From Rehmannia glutinosa (lineage: Eukaryota; Streptophyta; Magnoliopsida; Lamiales; Orobanchaceae): a stretch of DNA of 64,000 nt. The notes beneath the pieces are model-generated. The model searched no databases and was not told where the DNA came from. It saw only the letters and a program-made list of their open reading frames with translations. This document shows positions 56,261 through 64,000 of the stretch, piece by piece. The position numbers were made by a program, and so were the translations under genes. Positions within the stretch are counted from its first letter, which is position 1, and each line of letters starts with the position of its first letter. Location of the stretch: the NCBI GenBank assembly GCA_016081115.2, contig CM071936.1, positions 84,187,943 to 84,251,942 of the forward strand. The letters run 5' to 3'.

Positions 56261-57000
56261 CTCAATTATCAATCACAAAATATCTTGAATAAGAGCATAG
56301 TAGAAATAGACACTATATATATAGACCATGAAGCAAGAAACACATACTATGCATTTAGAATATCATCAAGAATCTAATAAATCATACAAGTTCAAATAAG
56401 CTTAAGAAAGCTACAAAAGGTTTCTTTAGAAATTTGAAAATCCGATAGCATATATTTGAGACCTCATTAAAAAGAAGTATTTGAACAAGAGTTGATAAAG
56501 CAAATATGTGCAATCAAATATTGAATAGTGCCTTTCAAAAAATCTAAAAGTCCTCTTAATGGCACTTGTATTAATTACTATGAAAAACAAGCACATAGGC
56601 ACATGGCAATACATATATCGAGTCTATAAGAGTAAGAATAACACAAGTAAACGTACCTCGATAATTTATGCCTTTTTTTGACAAATAATGACGTAAATGG
56701 CCATTTGTGAAAATATGTAATTCCTACATAATTCTAGCACAAATCATAATGATAAAAGTGTAGGTTAAGAGATATCACAAGTAAGCACATGCCATAAAAA
56801 TCCATAAGAGATGATAACACACTTTAGTCTACAAAAATGCACAAGAGTTTTAAAAACATCATATAAGGTCTTCTTTTTCAAAAATATTTTAAAAGCACAA
56901 ATATATATTGAAGACCTTAATTAAAAAAAAATACTTGAAAACTCATTTTGCAATTAAGACACAAATAAAAGCATGCATAATAACAAAATAAAATGCATAT
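56261..57000 (-). other. AT-rich part of element D without recognised genes
   Basis: No gene is supported. A block at about 56529-56670 resembles 55240-55395 (both start GTGCCTTTCAAA and share CGAGTCTATA and ACGTACCTCG/ACATACCTCG words), so part of the RNase H remnant seems duplicated. The rest shows nothing I recognise. Confidence 0.5.
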
Positions 57001-57019
57001 TTAACTAGGGAGATACGGG

Positions 57020-57961
57020 TTACCAATTACGCCATTTCAATGGGTTGTGTCGTTCCCATTGTTGATGATATCTTCCCTTTGAGAAGTCACTTTGTTGATG
57101 ATGACTTCTTTGATTACTCCATTTCCAAGGTTTGTTGCCTTCCCATTGTTGAAAGTCTCTTCTTCTTTGAAAATCATCTTGTTGATGATATCTTTGCCAT
57201 TTCCAAGGATTGTGTTCTTCCCATTTTTGAGTATATCCTCTTCTTGGAAATTTGCTTTGTCGAAAATAGTTTCTCCTTCTTTGATCAAATGAAATGGTCA
57301 TTTGATGCCTTCTTGGCGGTATGAATTTACTTTGATCATTATTCCGCCGGGTACCTAATAAAACATTATTTTGTGGTACCCTCAAGTGTTTGGGTCCTTT
57401 AGGATTAGCTTTGAGACTTTTAGGTCTCCAATAATTATTAGAGCTATTTGTAGCCCGACAAGTATTTACCGTATGACCCTTTTTACCGCAATAAAAGCAT
57501 GTAATAATTCTAGGAGCATAATGACCAACATGCTTAGAGACTTTCTCCTTTTTCATATGATTGACAACATTAAACTTTTGATCAAGTTCTAGTTTCGAAT
57601 TATCACAATAATCAACAATTTCGGTCATATCATTGGTACTCAAGTTGGATTTAGCTAAATCCTTTTTTAAGCAATTTATATCCTCAACAAGAGTACTATT
57701 TTCTTTCTCAAGGTTTCTAACCTTATCAAGAGTGGTGGTGTGAGCACATGATAGTGATTCATAGGAAGTAAATAAACTATCTTTATCATTTTTCAAAACA
57801 ATGAATTCCTTTTTCAAATTTTTGTATTTAACAAGTAAGTTTTGGAATTCATCTTGTAGCTCATCATAATCATTTTGCAAATCACTATATTCATTTTGCA
57901 ATTCATTGTCATAAGAAGTAGAGGGTTTAGAACTTACCTCGTTTTCTTCTTTGATGCCCAT
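57020..57961 (-). pseudogene. Element D gag, coiled-coil and knuckle part
   Basis: A 313-codon open frame. DLQNDYDELQDEFQNLLVKYKNLKKE and later heptads form a coiled coil; IITCFYCGKKGHTVNTC is an intact CCHC knuckle (about 57510-57460); then NYWRPKSLKANPKGPKHLRVP as in element C. The last 75 codons consist of three copies of a W-x-x-x-N-P-W-K-W unit that come from a tandem repeat in the protease-coding region read in another frame. No protease DSG motif is readable. Confidence 0.8.
57032..57262 (-). repeat. Three imperfect tandem repeats of about 80 bp in element D
   Basis: Units begin at CCATTTCAATGG (57032), CCATTTCCAAGG (57119) and CCATTTCCAAGG (57197), offsets 87 and 78 bp. Each encodes NPWKW in the gag frame and ILGNGK-like in the protease frame. 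Element C has one unit. Confidence 0.8.
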
Positions 57962-58108
57962 GAAGCATTGTTCAACTTGTTCATCATGGGAGGTTGTAGA
58001 AGGCTTATCCCATGTTGTTGGATTTGATGTTGTATCTATTTGTGAAGTAGATGCTTTTGAGTTGCTCCTTTCATTTGCATATACTTCATAGATGGCTTCT
58101 AATTTTTG

Positions 58109-58478
58109 TCATACTTCATGTGCCGAATGAATACCTACAACATGATCATATTCCAAAGTGGTAAGTGAACAAAGTAAAATATTAAGAGCTTTACCATTTA
58201 AGGAGATGATTTTCTTCTCTTCATCATTGAGCTCTTTGAAGCCTTTGGAGGTGTGTGGTGTATCTTTCATCGGAATGGATTCTCCATTTATGACGGTGTT
58301 CCAAATATCAAACCCGCAACCTTGTAAATAGCATTCCATTCTTTCTTTCCAAAATATAAAATTTTTTGAATTAAACCAAGGTGGCTTGGTGGTGGAGGTG
58401 CCGGAAAGATGAGCTTCGTTCGTAGCCGACGATCGTTTCTCTTCACTCGCGATGTGAAACGAACTTGCCAAAGAGTTT
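58109..58478 (-). pseudogene. Element D gag, N-terminal capsid part
   Basis: Homologous to C gag from its start: SATNEAHLSGTSTTKPPWF, NFIFWKERMECYLQGCGFDIWNTVI, LNGKALNILLCSLTTLEYDHVVGIHSAHEV. The ATG used in C is TCG here (about 58437), so the start codon is lost; the frame is open upstream only into the primer site. It ends at a stop near 58109, and about 150 bp separate it from the coiled-coil part. Confidence 0.78.
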
Positions 58479-58493
58479 GGCTTTGATACCACT
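58479..58493 (-). other. Primer binding site of element D
   Basis: On the minus strand AGTGGTATCAAAGCC follows the 5' LTR. It is the Met-type site with one change (A for G). Confidence 0.88.
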
Positions 58494-59963
58494 TGTAAGT
58501 CCAAGCGGCTACGATAATCTAGAGGGGGGGTGAATAGATTATCTCCATCTTTTCGATTTTACCCTCTTTTTCGAACCAAATGCTTAAAGACAATAATAAG
58601 GTGCGGAATGTAAACAACACACGTCGATTTAAAGAGGTTCAACCCACCTAGGGCCTAATCTTCTACCACCCCAGTATATCCGGGATGGATTTCAAAAAGA
58701 AAAAAAAAATATTAATTACCAAAATTAATACAAACTCTTACAATATCACCTTGAAGAGCACCACACTCTTCTTCAACACCACCTTTGAGATTACCACAAT
58801 CCCTCTTGAAGATTACCACAATCTCCAACGGCACCTTGTGAAGATTACCACAATCTTCAACCTTGAAGAATACCAAATTCTTCAACACTTCAACAAGAAG
58901 ATTACCACAATCTTCTCACACCTAACACCTAGATCACCCAGTGTGTTCTTACCACAAGAACACTCACAAGGATATCTTGTGTTGAATGATAACCCAAAAA
59001 TTCAAGATTACAACTCGATAATGAATTATACAATTGAGTGCAAGTGTAATCAAGAATAGCCTAGATCTCAAGGATGTGAAAGTGAATAGCTAGGCAAATT
59101 ACAACAAGAAATAAGACAATGTAAGAACAAGTGTATTCTTGAGTGTATCTTGTTGTGTTGTAATTTTCTCTCTTATTGTGTTGCTTCAATTCTACCTCTA
59201 TTTATAGAAGAGGTCTTGTACATGATAGGCTCCTCTTGGGGACATGAATTTTGTAAAAATTGCAAGACAATTGAAGAAAAGAGTCTGTTAGAAATCAATC
59301 CCACAAATTAAGGAGAAGATGTCTGCACACTGTGATTACATTTTTTTCATCAAACTTAAGAGGCGACCGTCGCACACAAATAGACATTTGAAAATGAGAA
59401 TACATATTTACAGGCGGCCAAGTCGGCGTAGGGTTCGACCGGTCGTCCACTTCAACCGTCGCACAACTTAAAAAAACGAAGGGCAAATGTTACGCTTCAA
59501 TTTTTGCTCCCATGTACCGGTCGCCCAAAGTCGACCGGTCGACGAGATCAAGTTGCCCTATAGGCGACAGGTTGCCCGACCATTTTCAAACATGAAGTTT
59601 TTTGTTTTCCTCAACTTTCAGTGCGGGTTGCCCTATACGACAGGTTGACCTCAAAACAAAAGTGTTGTCCAATTTTATATGGAAAATAAACTTCAAGAAA
59701 TACTCCGAAAAATAGTGAAAACATTTTAGACCGATCGGGAGTATTAGGACAACATTTAGAAACATTGTTTTGGTAAAAATACATTAACAAAAAAATCATT
59801 AAAAGTGTTGTCCAGTTTTGTCGAAAATAAAACTTGAAGAAATACTCCGGAAAAAAACTAAAACCATTTTAAATCATTTAGTAGTATTTGGACAACCTTT
59901 AAAACCATTGTTTTGGTGTAAAATCAAAATCATCAAAATCATGATAAAACCATTTATCAAACA
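58494..59963 (-). repeat. Element D 5' LTR (right on the plus strand)
   Basis: 1470 bp. TATA complement at 59199-59206; hairpin array at 58710-58963. It differs from the left LTR mainly at 59320-59640, around CCGGTCG words. Confidence 0.92.
58710..58963 (-). other. Array of eight hairpins with ACCAC/ACCAA loop (D right LTR)
   Basis: The same array as at 52618-52872, with one visible stem change (AATCCC for AATCTC in the third hairpin). It lies about 240 bp downstream of the minus-strand TATA box, as in the left LTR and in element C. Confidence 0.85.
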
Positions 59964-61366
59964 AAGCTGAGTTAAGTCAGATATGCCCAAACATGCAAAG
60001 AAGACAACTAGAGACTAGAAGGAAGACTCATTTTGCAAGACAATTGAGTATGGCAAAGAAGAGAAGAAGACGGGAACTCGATCAAGGAGCAACTAAGATG
60101 CAATTTGGTGAGAGAGAGTATCGGTCAAGTCAACTCAAGATAAGCCAAGTCTCAAGTTGAAGTGATGAAGAGTCATCCAATGTTTGGAAGTGACTCTAAT
60201 TCACCTGGGAAAACAAGGAAATGCGATCAAGTCGAGATAATCAAAAAAATCCGTTGCCGTAAAATCAAGAGAAATACTTAAACAAGTAATATCTCCATGC
60301 TACATTTCTCGAAGTGCACAGACCCAAAAGCGTGCAAAAGGAATAAACCAATGGGAAGCACTACACCGTGTCAGAAATCTAAAAAGCTGAAGAACAATTC
60401 ATACGAGGAAATGGCAATTCCAAGGACTGCAACAAGACAAGCCAACGACCACAAGTGACTTTCAAAAATAAGCCTATCTCTTCAACGGGCAAATTTTTGA
60501 AAGATCAATATAAAAGGCTGAGGAATAACTCTGGGAAAAGGTTAAATGCTCAATCCTCAAGCCTACACTACAAAGAACATCAATCCAACACTCACCCGTG
60601 AAGGAAAGATAACTTCAACCAGTTGAAGAGAAATTCAAGAATCAAGGGTCTACATTTCACGAAGGATTGTAGGAAGGTTCAAGGTTGAACCAAGTCTTGA
60701 GCTTTTGGAGGGCTTAGTGATCAAATCCAAAGAGCTTGAGCAAGTGGGTCAGTAGTAGCAAGGCAAGCGGCCTGTGAAGAAGAAGCGAGTCGTCGAGAAG
60801 CCGGTGAGTGATCAAGGCGTCTCGGGCATCGAGTCCCAAAGGATCAAGTCCCATTTGTGTGATCAAGACTTGTATCGGATTACCACTTTGTATCTTGATC
60901 AATACCTAGTGGATTCCTCCGGGAGTTGGAGAAGAGAGGAGTAGAAGAATTACCCCATCTTGAACCTCTATAAAAACTTATCGTGTCTTTTACATTTCAA
61001 AGACTTTAATTCCTCGTGCATCTTATTTGTTTAAATCTGTGACATATTTGCTACCCAACCGATAATTTCTAAGTACTAAATCAAGCTTTATATCTCTCGC
61101 TTAACCATAATTAAGGGTGTTAAGTCTTCCTCAATAAATCAAACCACGGTTGAGCTAATTCGATCTTAACAAATGAGTTATTCTATCATGACTCGATCCA
61201 GTCCGTTGAGTGACTAACTCTCTTGATTAACTAAATTGGTGTCCACCAAGGACACAAATTGCGATAAAGATCAACTCGAACTTTTAAAAGGACTAAATAG
61301 AAAAATTTGGTAAGGTTTATTCAACCCCCTTCTAAACCTTACACTCACACCCCTTTTGACCCTACA
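59964..61366 (+). repeat. Element B LTR 3, right part
   Basis: The rest of the last B LTR, to CCTACA. AAGCT at 59964-59968 is the right copy of the D duplication. A private deletion of about 76 bp between two GTTA words lies at about 60543. TATAAAAG is at 60509-60516. Confidence 0.92.
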
Positions 61367-61446
61367 AAGAGCCTTTATCACAAACTTGACTTATCTTTGA
61401 GCAAGTTAAAGTTGAGTCCCTCAACATAAGCAACATCTCGTGATCT

Positions 61447-61767
61447 CTAATCCATTCTTCTTGATGGATCCATTGCCTTTATTTCCCCTGGAGCTTCATT
61501 TCCTCCAAATATGACTTTTGCACCTCTAATCTCCTTGAATCTTGACAGATTTTTCTTGTTTCCTGTCATATGCCTGGAATAAACCACTATCCATGTACCA
61601 GGTTCCTTGACACTCAGCTGTTCCTTGAACATGCAATAAAGGAAATTAGTTTTTAGGTACCCATACTTGCCTGGGTCCTGAGGGGTTAGTGCTGTAAGAT
61701 GATCCAACCAACCTATAGCCAAATGATTTGACTCTAAGAGGTTGCCATCTATCTGTGCCATAATCAT
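61447..61767 (-). pseudogene. Element A protease region
   Basis: The frame reads GTWIVVYSRHMTGNKKNLSRFKEIRGAKVIFGGNEAPGEI. In the frame of the flanking GTWYMDSG the catalytic triad is readable on the DNA, but a one-base shift right after it moves the rest to another frame. The rest is conserved with B1 11780-11930. Confidence 0.78.
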
Positions 61768-62005
61768 AATTCACTCTGGCAAATTGCTTGTGGGCTTTAG
61801 GTTCATACAATTGTCTCTTTTGTTTGTATGCCTGTGTGTGTGTTTTAGCAATTTTCTTATTTGGGTAGTTGTGATATTTTTGAGTGTAGTGCCTGGGTGC
61901 ATATGTGTGCTGGTAATAGCTCTTTTTCCTTTGGAATGACCTTTGCTGAGGTTTAGGTCTTTGCCATCTAGGCTTGTATTCCATTGGACTTTGCTGATAT
62001 TTCAC
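61646..62005 (-). pseudogene. Element A gag, C-terminal part
   Basis: 119 codons, rich in Tyr, His, Gln and Lys (RPKPQQRSFQRKKSYYQHTYAPRHYTQKYHNYP) and ending in VKSFGYRLVGSSYSTNPSGPRQVWVP, which leads into protease. It matches B1 at 11400-11740 and B2 at 43600-43900. The basic, aromatic character fits RNA binding. Confidence 0.75.
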
Positions 62006-62287
62006 ATTATTCCAATCAGCTTGGCTCGGTAATTTCTACCATTCCCATCAGATGTGTTTTTTTGATAAAACTTCTGGGGTTTTTGGTAGCTCTGTTTATT
62101 CTTCAAAGAGTACTTCCTATTTGGAGTTTGCTGATGAACTCTGCTGGATTTCTTCTCAGCTGTCCTCTCAGCATACTCAACTGGCTATTTTCCTTTTCCT
62201 TTATATCCAAGGCCAGTTTGTTTGTGGTTGTGCTTTGGAATGAATGTGGGTGCAACATTTGGTGTTTTCGGTTTTTGAGATATTTCA

Positions 62288-62878
62288 CTACTTGAAGATT
62301 TTTTTTTCCAAAATCACTCTGGGAGTTTGACTGTACACAAAGGAATTGAATCCTATGCCTGTCTTATCTCCACATTCTTTTTGACTCATGACAAGGTCAT
62401 CCAATGATTTAGATGCCTTTGTAAATGAGGCAATCACATTTATAAGATCATTTTCTCTCTTTTCAATAGCAACTATCTCTTTTATTAGTTTGGCATTTTC
62501 AGCCTTCAGCTCTTTGTTCTCACCAGCTATGTGACTTAGAGTACTCAGCTCCTTTGTCAGCTGTGAGTTTTGGCTTTTGAGCTGGTTGTTTTCCTCATTT
62601 AATAGTATGTGTGAGGATATAATGTGCTCAAAGTCTTTCATCATTTTGCCTAAGGAATCATAAAGATTAGTGGGTGATGAAGTGTGTGTATCACAATCAC
62701 TATCACTAGAATCTGAATGAGATGAGTTAGAGTGTACCTCATCTTCTTGGTCTGGTTGATCTTGTTCTTTAGCCATTAGACAGATCATTGCTTCTTCTTC
62801 AGAATCACTTGAGTAGTCAGCTTCACTACTCTCTGAGTCTGCTGCTTCTTTAGACATAGCAGTCTCAGCAGCCAACAT
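62288..62878 (-). pseudogene. Element A gag, coiled-coil part
   Basis: 196 codons. A Ser/Asp/Glu-rich N-terminal part (SSEADYSSDSEEEAMICLMAKEQDQPDQEDE) leads to a long coiled coil (LLNEENNQLKSQNSQLTKELSTL, ELKAENAKLIKEIVAIEKRENDL) and ends in SQTPRVILEKK. This order is typical of the long gag of SIRE-type elements. B2 at 42780-43340 is very similar. Confidence 0.85.
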
Positions 62879-62948
62879 GGCTTTCTTCTTCTCCTCTAAA
62901 GACTTTTATATCTTCTTCATTACTGTACTTGTTGACTATTGGATAGGG

Positions 62949-62990
62949 ACAGTCAACAACAAAGTGTCCTAGTTGTCTGCAATTCTAACA
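62949..62990 (-). pseudogene. Element A gag CCHC zinc knuckle with a stop codon
   Basis: The minus strand reads C-stop-N-C-R-Q-L-G-H-F-V-V-D-C, a C-x2-C-x4-H-x4-C knuckle whose second codon is TAG (62985-62987). It lies between the N-terminal capsid part and the coiled coil, but in a different frame from both. Confidence 0.75.
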
Positions 62991-63022
62991 CATGTTCTCA
63001 GCTCTTTGATCAGCTCTTTCCG

Positions 63023-63430
63023 TTATTGGATTATCAGCTTTCTGATACTCAACACTTTGATGCTCAGTTCTCTTGGGAGACCTGTCTTCCCTTGACTTGG
63101 AGGGAGCTGAATGTCTCCTGGAAGATTCACCCTTGTTTCTTTTATAGTTATTATTGAAGAACTTGTTGAATCTTTAACCATCAGGGCAATCTCCTCCTGG
63201 TCAGTGACTTCCTTGACTTCAGCTCTCTTTCCATCCTTGACTATAAGTGTAGTTGTTTTGGGTACAACTATCTCCTCTTGATCCTTTCTTCTCAGCTCAA
63301 ACTCATAAGCTTTGAGGTCTGAGAATAGCTCATGATTGGATGTTTTTGATAGGTCCATCGAGTGCCTTAGAGCCATGGTCTTCATTTCCCTTTCAGCTGG
63401 GAGGCTCCTCAAAATTTTCATACACATCAC
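63023..63430 (-). pseudogene. Element A gag, middle part
   Basis: 135 codons: MKTMALRHSMDLSKTSNHELFSDLKAYEFELRRKDQEEIVV, then a Lys/Glu-rich stretch. It matches B1 at 9960-10330 and B2 at 42150-42520. It joins the N-terminal part through a small overlap or shift near 63430-63464. Confidence 0.78.
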
Positions 63431-63463
63431 TTTTTGTGTGTATTCCTTTCCAAGTGCTGATAG

Positions 63464-63967
63464 CTAATTTGTGATTTGAGTGAATCTAACATCCAGCTGA
63501 TCCATTGTTTCACCTTCAAGCATTTTAAAGTTCTCAAACTTATGAACAACAACAGATAATTTGTTTTCTTTAATTTGCTCTGATCCTTCGCAAATTAAAG
63601 TTAGTTTATCCAAGATTTCTTTTATTGTTTTGCATGATTTGACTTTATTGAACATTGCTTTGTCCAGAGTCTTGTAGAGAGTATCCTTGGCCACATTATC
63701 CAAGTTGTATCTCTTTCTGTCATTATTTGTCCATTCAGTCCTTGGTTTTTGAACTAGGGCTGGTCTTGCCTCAGCTACATCTTCTTCGCCTTCAGCTGCA
63801 GCTGCTCTCCTTGCGATTGTGTTCACTTTCAGTATGTGCAGTGGTCCATCCTCTATCACTAGCCACATTTCATCATGTAAAGCAGATAGATGAGCCTGCA
63901 TACAAATTTTCCAGTCATCAAACTCCTCAATAGTGAACATAGGAATGCGTGTCAAATTTGCTTCCAT
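63464..63967 (-). pseudogene. Element A gag, N-terminal capsid part
   Basis: ATG 63967 starts MEANLTRIPMFTIEEFDDWKICMQ. It is open for 167 codons, with WLVIEDGPLHILKVN, EDVAEARPALVQKPRTEWTNNDRKRYNLDNVAKDTLYKT, EILDKLTLICEGSEQIKENKL and ETMDQLDVRFTQITN, and is the best-preserved copy of this domain in the window. It would form the capsid shell. The start is fixed by agreement with B1 9447 and B2 41616. Confidence 0.88.
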
Positions 63968-64000
63968 GATAATAACTTTTGCTAAGAGTGGAAGATTTTT

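Larger units (their letters stand above)
52400..59963 (-). mobile_element. Element D: deleted Sirevirus-type copia element, inserted in B LTR 3
   Basis: LTRs at 52400-53885 and 58494-59963 flank 4.6 kb that reads on the minus strand. AAGCT is duplicated on both sides (52395-52399, 59964-59968). The LTR ends (TGTTTGATAAATGG and CTTGGACTTACA) and gag resemble element C, so D is a diverged relative. Protease through RNase H are reduced to remnants; D cannot encode its own enzymes. Confidence 0.93.
7808..61366 (+). mobile_element. Element B: tandem Sirevirus-type copia element, LTR-internal-LTR-internal-LTR
   Basis: Three LTRs start with TGTTGGGAAATTTATTG (7808, 39931, 52284) and end with ACCTACA (9319, 41489, 61366). 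Each of the first two is followed by a Met primer site and a full gag-pol-ORF3 region. After removing the nested Tat (11.1 kb) and C (8.6 kb) insertions the first internal region is about 10.9 kb, against 10.8 kb for the second. Only one pair of flanks exists, in element A. This is what unequal recombination between LTRs of sister copies would leave. B belongs to the same family as A but lies in the opposite orientation. Confidence 0.9.
61368..64000 (-). mobile_element. Element A, upstream half
   Basis: On the minus strand this is the 5' half of element A: leader (63968-64000), gag and protease, up to the B insertion. By comparison with B the end of its 5' LTR would lie about 100 bp beyond the window. 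Confidence 0.9.

Noticed and set aside
57040..57324. Plus-strand open frame of 94 codons within element D
   Set aside because: It lies opposite the gag repeat and is open because of the repeat; element D reads on the minus strand.
1..64000. Host genes, tRNA or rRNA genes
   Set aside because: Every recognisable protein is from a retrotransposon. The tRNA-like words are primer sites, not tRNA genes.

Overview
This 64 kb window is a nest of plant LTR retrotransposons. I see no host gene, rRNA, tRNA or bacterial-type feature. The host is a flowering plant with a repeat-rich genome: all four coding families are plant types, namely Ty1/copia elements of the Sirevirus (SIRE/Maximus) kind and one Ty3/gypsy element of the Tat/Retand kind. 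The Sirevirus call rests on LTRs of 1.3-1.5 kb, an initiator-Met primer site (TGGTATCAGAGC-like), a long gag with CCHC knuckles and coiled coils, and repeated AAAGGGGGAG polypurine tracts before the 3' LTR. I cannot name the species.

Layout, outermost first. Element A (minus strand) fills both ends of the window: gag and protease at 63967-61368, then integrase, RT, RNase H and a third ORF at 7807-1. Both of its LTRs lie outside. Element B (plus strand, same family as A) is inserted in A between positions 7807 and 61367. B is a tandem array LTR-internal-LTR-internal-LTR (LTRs at 7808-9319, 39931-41489 and 52284-61366), so there are two complete internal regions, B1 and B2. B1 is broken twice: a Tat/Retand gypsy element sits in its integrase (12710-23816, 5-bp duplication AGGAC), and copia element C sits in its ORF3 (29570-38165). 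The third B LTR is broken by element D (52400-59963, minus strand, 5-bp duplication AAGCT), a diverged and internally deleted relative of C. B2 and the intact B LTRs give the empty site for each insertion, which confirms the boundaries.

Elements A and B encode gag, protease, integrase, RT, RNase H and then a sense-strand ORF3 of about 4.4 kb in the position where some Sireviruses carry an envelope-like gene. The Tat element has protease, RT, RNase H, a second (archaeal-type) RNase H, integrase, a 30-bp tandem repeat, and an antisense gene between pol and the 3' LTR that has its own TATA box and candidate introns.

Almost every reading frame is broken. Differences between the B copies cluster at CAG/CTG (CHG) sites, and the LTR pairs of C and D differ mostly at CCGGTCG sites. 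Some of this may be sequencing or base-calling error at methylated cytosines rather than biological decay.

The most unusual signal is in the LTRs of C and D. Downstream of the TATA box lies an array of five (C) or eight (D) small hairpins whose loop is nearly constant (GTGGT in the sense strand) while the stems differ in sequence and stay complementary. The last hairpin abuts an AATAAA signal.
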